Assembly (NCBI GenBank): GCA_040954595.2
Contig: CM082576.2
Coordinates: forward strand, 20,150,001 to 20,214,000
DNA length: 64,000 nucleotides
DNA from: Balanoglossus misakiensis
Lineage: Eukaryota; Hemichordata
Direction: 5' to 3'
In this document: in pieces, positions 33,995-46,114 of the stretch
Layout of the letters: the number at the start of each line of letters is the position of its first letter
Position numbering within the stretch: position 1 is the first letter of the stretch
Program-made: the position numbers and the translations under genes
Notes under the pieces: generated by a model
Told to the model about the DNA's origin: nothing
The model's database searches: none
The model's input: only the letters and a program-made list of their open reading frames with translations

Positions 33995-35199
33995 TTCTTC
34001 TTCTTCTTCCGAGAAATTCGGCCAGGTAGATCTGGAAAACCGCAGCACCTAGGGGGCTGAAACTTGGTAGGGTGATAGGGGCCAATGAGTAGACGTGCAG
34101 TGGCCCGTGAATATTTAATTAGTCACGTGACCTGGCGGCCATATTGGATTTCCTGAAAATCGTTAAATGAGTCCTTCTCAAAAACCACTGGGCCGATCGA
34201 GTTCAAATTTGGTGTGCAGGTAGCTTACCTTCTGTCCATCATTTTACCCCATTGAAATCATGACGTCATACATAAAGTTTTTTTGCTACAATTGTTTTTC
34301 TGAAAAACTACTTAAAACTTTAAAAATCTTCTTCTCCAGAACCAGCGGTTACCGAGTCTCGGGATTTGGGATATGTGTTCACCTAACCTATGTCTATCAA
34401 GTTTGCGAAGCGCACTGTGATTGGTTGATCATTATGGCGGCCATGTTGGATTTTCGGAAAACCATTGAAAAGTGATAATTCCGTTTTGTAGCCAAAATGT
34501 TGACAGCATGGAAATTCTTTTTTTGGATATGAGTCATCATATGACCGGAAGTTGTCACAATTTTTCAGGGCAATTTTCACATGACCTTTGACCCAGTTTT
34601 AAAACAACTAATTATATATGCATATTCCCCATACCTCCTCTTGTCAAAGCACCACAGTCATGAATTTTGTGGACATGGGTACCAATGCTGCCAGGACATG
34701 ACACAAATATTTTGGTAATTTTGACAATGACCTTTGACCTATTTCTGAAACATCATTTTTCTGCATATCTAATTCCATGCTACCCAATAGGGCTAGAGGT
34801 CTGATATTGGTTGGACATGGCCCACTCTGGGGTCAAAATTTTATGCCCTAATTTTGGGTGACCTTGGGTGACCTTTGATCTACTTTCCCATATCTCAGCA
34901 TCCAGAGCAGTTAGAGCCCTGGCTTTTATGGGACTTGAGCACATAATGGAGTCTTACACAAGACCTCATTAATTATGTGCATACCTAATTGCAGGCGAAC
35001 CAATAGGGCCAGGGGTCTGGTTTTTTGTTGGATCTAGACTAGTATGGGGTCCAATTTTTTTGCCCAAATTTGGGGTGACCTCAGGTGACCTTTGACCTAC
35101 TTTCCCATATCTTGGTATCCCCAGCAGATACAGCCGTGGCATTTGCTGGTCACCATGGGAACCGCTTGTGCCCCGCCAACGCTGCTTGCAGCTTTAATT
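33995..35199. repeat. Module R6 without hairpin head
   Basis: Near copy of R5 with the same CTT-repeat head and the same GCTTGTGCCCCGCC tail. The tail joins the satellite directly at 35199/35200. Confidence 0.8.
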
Positions 35200-36094
35200 C
35201 TTATTTTTTTTGTAAACCAGACAATTTTTCGAAAAAAAGTCGAAAATGGTAAATTTGTCTTGGGTGATTCAAATTATACCGCCTTTTCTGGAATTTGCAG
35301 CTCTTTTTACAAGAGAACGACACTTCATGCTCCATAATATTTACGAAAATGAAGAAAAGAGTTAATTTTTTATGATTTTTTAAACATTTACCATTTTTGT
35401 CAAAATATGGCCAAAATGGCTATTTTTTCTTGAATTCCGTCAATATCTCTGCATTTTTGGAGTGGTCGAAAGTTTTAACATACAATCAACATGTCATATA
35501 TGATCAGGGCACCAAATTCGAAGAACAAAGGTTTTTTTATTTTTCTAAAAATGACATTTTCAAGGAAAATTTGGTAAAACGCAATTTTGTCTGCAGTGAG
35601 ACAAATTAGACGGTCTTTTGTGGAATTTGTATCGATATATACATACGAAGAGCATTCTATACTCCATCAGATTTCCGAAAATGTAGAAAACAGGTATTTT
35701 TTGTAATTTTCAAAAATTTACCATTTTGACCAAATTGTGGCTAAAATTGTTATTTTCGTGTTGAATGCCGCCAGTGTCCCTGCTTTTAAAAGTCATAAAA
35801 ACGTTTAACATACAAGCAATTGTTTATATATGATCAGGTCACCGTATTAAAAAAATAAAGAATGTTTTGCCTAAAAATTACCTTTTTTGGTGCAAAAACG
35901 AATAAAACGCAATTTTGTATTAAATCAGCTCACTCAGAGTGCATTTTTTATAATCAGCACCATTTTTACATATAATGGAAATTTCATACATCATCAGATA
36001 TCCAAATATGAAAAAATGATTTAGATTTTAGATGATTGTCCAAAATTAGCTGATATCTAATAAATGTAGTATTGAACCGTTCTGTTCCCCCCCC

Positions 36095-38637
36095 TACATT
36101 ATATGCGGTCCGCCGATGTCAGCTTACCCGGCAGTACTGCAGGCCGTGCCCCCAACTAACGTCGGTGTTAGAAACGCCCTGGTTAAATTCGGGCTTTCTC
36201 TATAAATTGACAGGCAATAATGCAGTCCTACCCGAACAAATGTCGAGTGTTGACCCGCTGTGACTTTCCCTCTTCGGTTTGCCCGACTTAGATAACGTCT
36301 TTGTACTAGAGTCTCGGGTCTTTTGCAGAGTTAGGCCGAAGGAAATCCGACTTGATCACCGTTGCTAACGAACGCTAGTGTCTATCATGGTGTGCCGGGG
36401 TTTTAGTCGAGCCAGGCCGTAGGAGATCTGACTTGATCATCGTGGTCAATGTACGCGTGTTTCCGCTCTAAAGTGCCGGGGCTTCAGCTAAACCAGGCCG
36501 TAGGAAATCCGACGAAATCACCGTTGATAACTTACGCCAGTCTGTGTCATATAGAGCCGGTGCACCAGCCGAGTCACGCCGTAGGAAATCTGACTTCATC
36601 AACGTGGTCAATGTACGCCTGTTTCTGCTCTAGAGTGCCGGGGCTTCAGCTGATCCAGGCCGTAGGAAACCCGACGTGATTACCGTTGTTAACTTACGCC
36701 AGTCTGTGTCCTATATATAGTGCCGGGGCATCAGCCGTGCCGGCCTAAGGAAATGTGAGTAGATCAATGTGGTCTCTGTACGCGTGTTTCTGCTCTAGAG
36801 TGCCAGGGCTTTAGCCAAGCCATGCCGTAGGAAATCTGACTTGATCAACGTTGCTAACGAACGCTAGTTTCTGTCATAGTGTGCCGGGGTTTTAGTCGAG
36901 CCAAGCCGTAGGAGATCTGACTTGATCATCGTGGTCAATGTACGCGTGTTTCCGCTCTAAAGTGCCGGGGCTTCAGCTAAACCAGGCCGTAGGAAATCCG
37001 ACGTAATCACCGTTGATAACTTACGCCAGTCTGTGTCATATAGAGCCGGTGCACCAGCGGAGTCATGCCGTAGGAAATCTGACTTGATCAACGTGGTCAA
37101 TGTACGCCTGTTTCTGCTCTAGAGTGCCGGGGCTTCAGCTGAGCCAGGCCGTAGGAAACCCGACGTGATTACCGTTGTTAACTTACGCCAGTCCGTGTCC
37201 TATGTATAGTGCCGGGGCATCAGCCGTGCCAGGCCGCAGGAAATGTGAGTAGATCAACGTGGTCTCTGTACGCGTGTTTCTGCTCTAGAGTGCCAGGGCT
37301 TTAGCCAAGCCATGCCGTAGGAAAACTGACTTGATCAACGTTGCTAACGAACGCTAGTGTCTGTCATAGTGTGCCGGGGTTTTAGTCGAACCAAGCTGTA
37401 GGAGATCAGACTTGATCAACGTGGTCTCTGTACGCGTGTTTCTGCTCTAGAGTGCCGGGGCTTTATCCAAGCCATGCCGTAGAAAATCTGACTTGATCAC
37501 CGTTGCTAACGTACGCTAGTGTCTGTCATATTGTGACGGAGATTTAGCCGAGCCAGGCCGTAGAAAAATCGACTTGTTCAACGTTATCAGTGTGCAACTG
37601 TTTCTGCTCTAGAGTGTCAGGGTTTTAGCCGACTTATGCTGTAGGAAATCTGAGTTGATGAACGGGAATTCAATGTTAGAAAACCCGTGTGGAAAGTATC
37701 TCTACCCGTTTGAAACTAAGAAAAGAATTTTTTTCTTATTTATTTTGTAAAAAAGACAATTTTTCGATAAAAAGTCGAAAATGGTAATTTTGTCTTGGGT
37801 GATTCAAATTATACCGCCTTTTCTGGAATTTGCAGCACTTTTTACAAGAGAACGACACTTCATGCTCCATAATATTTTCGAAAATGAAGAAAAGAGTTAA
37901 TTTTTATGATTTTTTAAAAATTTATCATTTTTGTCAAAATATGGCCAAAATGGCTTTTTTTCTTGAATTCCGTCAATATCTCTGCATTTTTGGAGTGGTC
38001 GAAAGTTTTAACATACAATCAACATGTCATATATGATCAGGGCACCAAATTCGAAGAAAAAAGGTTTTTTTATTTTTTTTTCTAAAAATGACATTTTCAA
38101 GGAAAATTTGGTATAAAGCAATTGTGTCTGCAGTGAGCCAAATTAGACGGTCTTTTGTGGAATTTGTATCGATATATACATACGAAGAGCATTCTATACT
38201 CCATCAGATTTCCGAAAATGTAGAAAACAGGTATTTTTGTAATTTTCAAAAATTTACCATGTTGACCAAATTGTGGCTAAAATTTTTATTTTCGTGTTGA
38301 ATGCCGCCAGTGTCACTGCTTTTAAAAGTCATAAAAACTTTTAACATACAAGCAATTGTTTATATATGATCAGGTCACCGAATTAAAAAAAATAAAGAAT
38401 GTTTTGCCTAAAAATGACCTTTTTGGTGCAAAAACGAATAAAACGCAATTTTGTATTAAATCAACTCATTCAGAGTGCATTTTTTATAATCAGCACCATT
38501 TATACATATAATGGAAATTTCATACATCATCAGATATCCAAATATGAAAAAATGATTTAGATTTTAGATGATTGTCCAAAATTAGCTGATATCTAATAAA
38601 TGTAGTATTGAACCGTTCTGTTCCCCCCCCCCCCCCC
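36095..38637. repeat. Satellite unit 8, about 2.54 kb
   Basis: Long unit. The subrepeat series from GTCGAGCC to AGATCAACG occurs twice (around 36400-36850 and 36900-37300). C-run of about 15. Confidence 0.92.
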
Positions 38638-40676
38638 ACATTATATGCGGTCCGCCGATGTCAGCTTACCCGGCAGTACTGCAGGCCGTGCCCCCAACTA
38701 ACGTCGGTGTTTGAAAAACCCTGGTTAAATTCGGGCTTTCTCTATAAATTTACGGGCAATAATGCAGTCCTACCCGAACAAATGTCGAGTGTTGACCCGC
38801 TGTGACTTTCCCTCTACGTTTTGCCCGACTTAGCCAACGTCTTTGTACTAGAGTGTCGGGTCTTTTGCAGAGCCAGGCCGAAAGAAATCCGACTTGATCA
38901 CCGTTGCTAACGAACGCTAGTGTCTGTCATGGTGTGCCGGGGTTTCAGTCGAGCCAAGCCGTAGGAAATCAGACTTGATCAACGTGGTCTCTGTACGCGT
39001 GTTTCCGCTCTAAATTGCCGGGGCTTCAGCTAAACCAGGCCGTAGGAAATCCGACGGAATAACCGTTGATAACTTACGCCAGTCTGTGTCATATAGAGCC
39101 GGTGCAACAGCCGAGTCACGCCATAGGAAATCTGACTTGATCAACGTGGTCAATGTACGCCTGTTTCTGCTCTAGAGTGCCGGGGCGTCAGCTGAGCCAG
39201 GCCGTAGGAAACCCGACGTGATTACCGTTGTTAACTTACGCCAGTCTGTGTCCTATATATAGTGCCGGGGCATCAGCCGTGCCAGGCCGAAGGAAATGTG
39301 AGTAGATCAACGTGGTCTCTGTACGCGTGTTTCTGCTCTAGAGTGCCAGGGCTTTAGCCAAGCCATGCCGTAGGAAATCTGACTTGATCAACGTTGCTAA
39401 CGAACGCTAGTGTCTGTCATAGTGTGCCGGGGTTTTAGTCGAGCCAAGCCGTAGGAGATCAGACTTGATCAACGTGGTCTCTGTACGCGTGTTTCCGCTC
39501 TAAATTGCCGGGGCTTCAGCTAAACCAGGCCGTAGGAAATCTGACTTGATCACCGTTGCTAACGTACGCTAGTGTCTGTCATATTGTGACGGAGATTTAG
39601 CCGAGCAAGGCTGCAGAAAAATCGACTTGTTCAACGTTACCAGTGTGCAACTGTTCCTGCTCTAGAGTGTCATGGTTTTAGCCGACTTATGCTGTAGGAA
39701 ATCTGAGTTGATGAACGGGAATTCAATGTTAGAAAACCCGTGTGGAAAGTGTCTCTACCCGTTTAAAACTAAGAAAAGAATTTATTCTTATTTATTTTGT
39801 AAAAAAAAAACAATTTTTCGAAAAAAAGTCGAAAATGGTAATTTTGTCTTGGGTGATTCACATAATACCGCCTTTTCTGGAATTTGCAGCACTTTTTACA
39901 AGAGAACGACACTTCATGCTCCATAATATTTCCGAAAATGAAGAAGAGAATTAATTTTTTAAGATTTTTTTAAAATTTACCATGTTTGTCAAAATATGGC
40001 CAAAATGGCTATTTTTTCTTGAATTCCGTCAATATCTATGCATATTTGGAGTGGTCGAAAGTTTTAACATACAATCAACATGTCATATATGATCAGGGCA
40101 CCAAATTCGAAGAACAAAGGTTTTTTTTATTTATTTTTTCTAAAAATGACATTTTCAAGGAAAACTTGGTAAAACGCAATTTTGTCTGCAGTGAGACAAA
40201 TTAGACGGTCTTTTGTGGAATTTGTATCGATATATACATACGAAGAGCATTCTATACTCCATCAGATTTCCGAAAATGTAGAAAACAGGTATTTTTTGTA
40301 ATTTTCAAAAATTTACCATTTTGACCAAATTGTGGATAAAATTGTTATTTTCGTATTGAATGCCGCCAGTGTCACTGCTTTTAAAAGTCATAAAAACTTT
40401 TAACATACAAGCAATTGTTTATATATGATCAGGTCACCGAATTAAAAAAATAAAGAATGTTTTGCCTAAAAATGACCTTTTTGGTGCAAAAACGAATAAA
40501 ACGCAATTTTGTATTAAATCAGAGTGCATTTTTTATAATCAGCACCATTTTTACATATAATGGAAATTTCATACATCATCAGATATCCAAATAATTTAGA
40601 TTTTAGATGATTGTCCAAAATTAGCTGATATCTAATAAATGTAGTATTGAACCGTTCTGTTCCCCCCCCCCCCCCC
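38638..40676. repeat. Satellite unit 9, about 2.04 kb
   Basis: Carries markers shared with units 12 and 13 only: CCGACGGAATAACCG (about 39051), GAGCAAGG (about 39604), CCATGTTTGTC (about 39980), TGGATAAAATTG (about 40333) and a lost ATGAAAAAATG (about 40592). Confidence 0.92.
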
Positions 40677-42887
40677 TACATTATATGCGGTACGCCGATG
40701 TCAGCTTACCCGGCAGTACTGCAGGCCGTGCCCCCAACTAACGTCGTTGTTTGAAACGCCCTGGTCTAATTCGGGCTTTCTCTATAAATTGACAAGCAAT
40801 AATGCAGTCCTAACCGAACAAATGTCGAGTGTTGACCCGCTGTGACTTTCCCTCTTCGGTTTGCCCGACTTAGCCAACGTCTTTGCACTAGAGTGTCGGA
40901 TCTTTTGCAGAGCCAGGCCGAAGGAAATCCGACTTGATCACCGTTGCTAACGAACGCTAGTGTCTGTCATGGTGTGTCGGGGTTTTAGTCGAGCCAGGCC
41001 GTAGGAGATCTGACTTGATCATCGTGGTCAATGTACGCGTGTTTCCGATCTAAAGTGCCGGGGCTTCAGCTAAACCAGGCCGTAGGAAATCCGACGTAAT
41101 CACCGTTGATAACTTACGCCAGTCTGTGTCCTATATATAGTGCCGGGGCATCAGCCGTGCCAGGCCGAAGGAAATGTGAGTAGATCAACGTGGTCTTTGT
41201 ACGCGTGTTTCCGCTCTAGAGTGCAAGGGCTTTAGCCAAGCCATGCCGTAGGAAATCTGACTTGATCAACGTTGCTAACGAACGCTAGTGTCTGTCATGG
41301 TGTGCCGGGGTTTTAGTCGAGCCAGGCCGTAGGAGATCTGACTTGATCATCGTGGTCAATGTACGCGTGTTTCCGATCTAAAGTGCCGGGGCTTCAGCTA
41401 AACCAGACCGTAGGAAATCCGACGTAATCACCGTTGATAACTTACGCCAGTCTGTGTCATATAGAGCCGGTGCACCAGCCGAGTCACGCCGTAGGAAATC
41501 TGATTTGATCAACGTGATCAATGTACGCCTGTTTCTGCTCTAGAGTGCCGGGGCTTCAGCTGAGCCAGGCCGTAGGAAACCCGACTTGATCAACGTTGCT
41601 AACGAACGCTAGTGTCTGTCATAGTGTGCCGGGGTTTTAGTCGAGCCAAGCCGTAGGAGATCAGACGTGATCAACGTGGTCTCTGTACGCGTGTTTCTTC
41701 TCTAGAGTGCCGGGGCTTTATCCAAGCCATGCCGTATAAAATCTGACTTGATCACCGCTGCTAACGTACGCTAGTGTCTGTCATATTGTGACGGAGATTT
41801 AGCCGAGCCAGGCCGTAGAAAAATCGACTTGTTCAACGTTACCAGTGTGCAACTATTTCTGCTCTAGAGTGTCAGGGTTTTAGCCGACTTATGATGTAGG
41901 AAATCTGAGTTGATGAACGGGAATTTAATGTTAAAAACCTGTGTGGAAAGTGTCTCTACCCTTTTGAAACTAAAAAGAGAATTTATTCTTATTTATTTTG
42001 TAAAAAAGACAATTTTTCGAAAAATTGTCGAAAATGGTAATTTTGTCTTGGGTGATTCAAATTATACCGCCTTTTCTGGAATTTGCAGCACTTTTTACAA
42101 GAGAACGACACTTAATGCTCCATAATATTTCCGAAAATGAAGAAAAGAGTTTATTTTTTATGATTTTTTAAAAATTTACCATTTTGTCAAAATATGGCCA
42201 AAATGGCTATTTTTTCTTGAATTCCGTCAATATCTCTGCATTTTTGGAGTGGTCGAATGTTTTAACATACAATCAACATGTCATATATAATCAGGGCACC
42301 AAATTCGAAGAACAAAGGTTTTTTTATTTTTTTTTCTAAAAATGACATTTTCAAGGAAAAGTTGGTAAAACGCAATTTTGTCTACAGTGAGCCAAATTGG
42401 CCGTTTTTTGTGGAATTTGTATCGATATATATATACGAAGAGCATTGTATACTTTATCAGATTTCCGAAAATGTAGAAAACAAGTATTTTTTGTAATTTT
42501 CAAAAATTTACCATTTTGACCAAATTGTGGCTAAAATTTTTATTTTCGTGTTGAATGCCGCCAGTGTCACTGCTTTTAAAAGTCATAAAAACTTTTAACA
42601 TACAAGCAATTGTTTATATATGATCAGGTCACCGAATTAAAAAAACAAAGAATGTTTTCCCTAAAAATGACCTTTTTGGTGCAAAAACGAATAAAACGCA
42701 ATTTTGTATTAAATCAGCTCATTCAGAGTGCATTTTTTATAATCAGCACCATTTTTACATATAATGGAAATTTCATACATCATTAGATATCCAAATATGA
42801 AAAAAATGATTTAGATTTTAGATGATTGTCCAAAATTAGCTGATATCTAATAAATGTAGTATTGAACCGTTCTGTTCCCCCCCCCCC
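40677..42887. repeat. Satellite unit 10, about 2.21 kb
   Basis: One dimer longer than the 2.05-kb class. Its AT-rich tract is the most diverged of the middle units (for example GTTAAAAACCTGTG, AAAAATTGTCGAAAATGG). Confidence 0.9.
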
Positions 42888-43323
42888 TACATTATATGCG
42901 GTACGCTGATGTCAGCTTACCCGGCAGTACTGAAGGCCGTGCCCCCAACTAACGTCGGTGTTTGAAACGCCCTGGTTAAATTCGGGCTTTGTCTATAAAT
43001 TGACAGGCAATAATACAGTCCTACCCGAACAAATGTCGAGTGTTGACCCGCTGTGACTTTCCCTCTACGTTTTGCCCGACTTAGCCAACGTCTTTGTACT
43101 AGAGTGTCGGGTCTTTTGCAGAGCCAGGCCGAAGGAAATCCGACTTGATCACCGTTGCTAACGAACGCTAGTGTCTGTCATGGTGTGCCGGGGTTTTAGT
43201 CGAGCCAGGCCGTAGGAGATCTGACTTGATCAACGTGGTCTCTGTACGCGTGTTTCTGCTCTAGAGTGCCGGGGCTTTATCCAAGCCATGCCGTAGAAAT
43301 TCTGACTTGATCACCGTTGCTAA

Positions 43324-44699
43324 TGATACCATTGAATTTGCACCCCTCAGAGCATAGTGGAATGACCCCGCCTATATCGTATATTTGATACATTTTTGAT
43401 TACTGACTTTACCTGTTTATTGTGATTACGCAATTGAAGTAGTCCGCAGGTGTTGACTGTATTTCTTGTGAGGTATTCGATTTCGAGTTATGATGTTTCT
43501 GTATGAAAGCTCTTTTATTGTTATTGATCGAATATTTGCTACTGGAAAGTTGAATTTGTTCCGTCCAGGCAGTACCGCGTGTATTCAGTCAAAGGTTTGG
43601 CGGGTGTAATACGGCGATGAACTAGTGAGTAAAAAGGGAACTTTTTAATATGGCCGTTGTCCGATTGTATTGACGAGAGTGGAATCTCCACAAAAATCCG
43701 AACCATCGGCAGAATCGTACGGCGAAATTGCATCTTGAATGGGAATCGAGGAGAGCCGGATGTTAACTAACATTATTTGAGCTAGTCTTCGTGAGATCCC
43801 TACGTAAGAAGCATTTCATCGACTATTTCGAACGACAGGTCTGCTGTACCTGAACGAACCATTGTTATTGTCACGCTGATTACTGAGACACCGATCGCCG
43901 AGATCCAACGATTACGGGTACTCGCGCAGGTTTCTCAACGTCGATGCTTCACGAACTGAAAGCTGATGTAAGTACGATCTCATTAACGTTAATCATGTAA
44001 AATCGGACTGGATTTGATAAACTTACGGCCTTTCTAGGTTCTTCGAACCACGGCGTGTGGGGAATGCAATGAGCCGCATTGTTTGACCCCCAACGTCTAC
44101 AAACTTTGAACGAATCATATACGAGCAGGAACACTCGACCCTACGATCGATTTGCCGATCACGGAACTGATCAGCGCTTCGTCATCAAGCTCCGCTTTAC
44201 GCCTGGATACACTCGGAGCGTTTGCGACGAGCGAACTTTGAGATATTTGCATTGATTGTTAGAGGATTCTCTCCGTTGGATTTTGGAAGCGGATCGACGC
44301 GACTGTTGAGTGCGGGACAGCGCCCTCATCGCCAGAACTCGATTGTGCGTCACGTTCGTTTATAAACTGTTGAACTTTGACCGGACTCGCGGCAGGTTGT
44401 GCCACGCCAGTTTTCTTCAGGAAGGTGTTACTTGTTAATGAAACAGGTTTTGATAGAGCTCTTGTTACATCTCTGATGTTGATAGACTTACTATTAATTA
44501 TACTTCTTTCATTGGATATAAAGTGTCTTTGTGTCATTTTGTCCACACCCCCTTCACTCGCCCTGTGTTCCCAAAGCTACCGCAATCACCACGAATCCTA
44601 CGACCCAACTCACATGAACGAAACTTGTTGATTACCCTTGTCGAGTTTGCTCACGCCCAGCTAGCCCATCGTTTTTATTGGAATTTTGCAAGGGTAACA
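43324..44699 (+). repeat. Intact Gypsy 5' LTR
   Basis: 1,376 bp, TGATACC...GGTAACA. Differs from the 3' copy at about 43542 (G/T), 43989 (T/C) and 44273 (C/T). Short reading frames inside it occur identically in both LTRs and show no protein family. Confidence 0.95.
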
Positions 44700-44701
44700 T
44701 C

Positions 44702-44722
44702 TGGCGCCTACCAACGTGGGGC
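44702..44722 (+). other. Intact Gypsy primer-binding site
   Basis: Starts TGGCGCC two bases after the LTR and continues ...CAACGTGGGGC. Apart from a 3-base insert (TAC) it resembles the tRNA-Lys1,2-type primer-binding site known from some retroviruses. The donor is inference. Confidence 0.6.
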
Positions 44723-45016
44723 TGGATTGGAAAGTTTTCCCAGTAGAGTTTTGTCATTTTACTGTTTCTTACAAATTGACAACAGGGAAGGACGACATTT
44801 TGATTCAGCCCATTGAGGTTTGGTTTTGCGGTCGAAAACACAGGACGAGCAGGGTTGGACGAGTGATACACTTATTGATCGAGCAGGAAATTAAGTACAT
44901 GTGCCATTGCCTTTGATTTATGGAACACCGACCATTCATAGTTTCCAAACGCTTTCAATTTTTGTGAGTGTTATTGTAGACTCGAGTTATCGACAGATTG
45001 CTCTCGAATTTGAAAC
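44723..45016 (+). other. Intact Gypsy 5' leader
   Basis: About 290 bp between primer-binding site and gag. Only short upstream frames and no recognised domain. Likely packaging and translation leader. Confidence 0.5.
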
Positions 45017-46114
45017 ATGGAGGACGCACAAGAAACTGTTGTTAGGGTGAAGAAAGAGGAAGATGGCGAGGTGAGTATGGCAGCGAAGGGGGGCCCTGAA
45101 TCTGACCCAAGGGATAAAGAAAATGACACTACTGATGATATTAAAGGGGATAAGTCTGTTGAACATGGATCAATGACAATGACACCCACTGGGGGAGGCA
45201 GCGTTTCTAAATTATCCCAGGGGACAATACCTAAACGGGGAGGTGGCCGAGGCGTATATTCTCCACTTAGGGGCCGATTGAGGAAACCGGCAGGTGTGCA
45301 CCCGCAATCTTTGAAAGATTATAGTTTGACAGAAAGCGCGGCACAATTTGATGATGAGCGCGAACGGTTAGTCGAATTGGAAAGCGAGCTAAAATCTCTT
45401 CTTGAGCGTGAGCACAGACGCAATAGAGAAATCGAATCCGAGGTTTCGCCACAGCATAGTAGTAACAAAACCGAGGAACGTCATGAGTACGAGCCGACAC
45501 ATCGAACATTTGCCGAAGTGAATTATACAGCACCACGGGTACCGAACTTTACCGGCGACCATAAAGGCAAGGATAGTATGTCATATGAGTCCTGGTTGAG
45601 GGAGGTACAGAGTATGAGACAGAGTGGCGTTCATAGCGATCGCGTACTGCGACAGGCCGTTCGGAAATCCATACGTGGTGAAGCGAGTGAGATCATACTA
45701 GGTTTGGGAATCGACCCGTCCATTGAAAAGATGTTGAATAAACTAGAAACTGTGTATGGTGTAGTTGTGTCTACGGCTACATTGAAGCGGCAGTTGTACA
45801 ATGATTTTCAGAAGGAAGGTGAGTCAGCAGCGTCATTTGCATGTCGCGTCGAGATAAACCTGAGACGTATATATGATCGCGGAGGTGTCCGCGAGAGCGA
45901 AATGGATTTGATTCTGCGTACTAGCCTGTGGGAAGGACTGACAGACCTGCGAGTGAAGGACATCGCCAGGCATCGGTATGAAAATGCCAAGAATTTTGAT
46001 GAGTTGCTACGGATCATCCGTGTTGCTGAACAAGAAGTACAGGGAGCGCATGGACGGAAAACTGGAGAGAAGTTGGAAGATAGGCGAAAAAGACAAGAGG
46101 ACATAGAGCGGTGA
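45017..46114 (+). CDS. Gag of intact Gypsy element, PNMA-like capsid
   Basis: 365 residues from ATG 45017 (ACATGG context). The first roughly 110 residues are charged and low-complexity (VRVKKEEDGEV, PTGGGSVSK), followed by an acidic coiled segment (about 112-150). A capsid-like region runs from about 175 to 345: VPNFTGDHKGKDSMSYESWL, AVRKSIRGEASEIILGLG, KMLNKLETVYG and SAASFACRVEINLRRI. This is the FxG...ESW...GeA...Le..yG...F..R pattern of gag proteins related to the PNMA family. The zinc knuckles are not in this frame but in pol. Ends TGA at 46112-46114, overlapping the pol open frame. Confidence 0.9.
   Translation: MEDAQETVVRVKKEEDGEVSMAAKGGPESDPRDKENDTTDDIKGDKSVEHGSMTMTPTGGGSVSKLSQGTIPKRGGGRGVYSPLRGRLRKPAGVHPQSLKDYSLTESAAQFDDERERLVELESELKSLLEREHRRNREIESEVSPQHSSNKTEERHEYEPTHRTFAEVNYTAPRVPNFTGDHKGKDSMSYESWLREVQSMRQSGVHSDRVLRQAVRKSIRGEASEIILGLGIDPSIEKMLNKLETVYGVVVSTATLKRQLYNDFQKEGESAASFACRVEINLRRIYDRGGVRESEMDLILRTSLWEGLTDLRVKDIARHRYENAKNFDELLRIIRVAEQEVQGAHGRKTGEKLEDRRKRQEDIER
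46084..46114 (+). promoter_or_regulatory. gag/pol frame overlap, candidate -1 frameshift region
   Basis: The pol frame is open from 46084 (after a TAG at 46081-46083) and gag stops at 46114, so switching must occur in these 31 bases. A run of five A (46087-46091, CGAAAAAGA) is the only slippery-looking site, though it is not a canonical heptamer. The pol frame has no ATG near its start, only GTG at 46111. Confidence 0.5.

Larger units (their letters stand above)
26399..35199. repeat. 8.8-kb block of six related hairpin-headed modules
   Basis: A run of modules inserted in AT-rich monomer A of unit 7 (AAAGAATTTATT left, CTTATTTTTTTTGTAAACC right), with no clear target duplication. Modules share internal sequence (GGCGGCCATATTGGATTTT; CTTCTTCTCCAGAACC; TGACCTTTGACCTAC) and a 3' end GCTGCTTGCAGCTTTAATTA. 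Several open with a perfect hairpin of the type GGGCCCAAGC...GCTTGGGCCC. No reading frame shows a recognisable protein, so it is a non-autonomous family of unknown class. Confidence 0.85.
17561..36094. repeat. Satellite unit 7, split by a Gypsy element and the hairpin-module block
   Basis: Three satellite parts: 17561-18176, 25379-26398 and 35200-36094. They add up to about 2.53 kb in correct order. The Gypsy break lies at a subrepeat boundary (CCTATATA / AGTGCCGGGGCATCAGCC). The module block breaks AT-rich monomer A at AAAGAATTTATT. Confidence 0.9.

Noticed and set aside
43539-44631. Short frames inside the intact Gypsy LTRs on both strands
   Set aside because: Present identically in both LTRs, no domain, and expected by chance in 1.4 kb.
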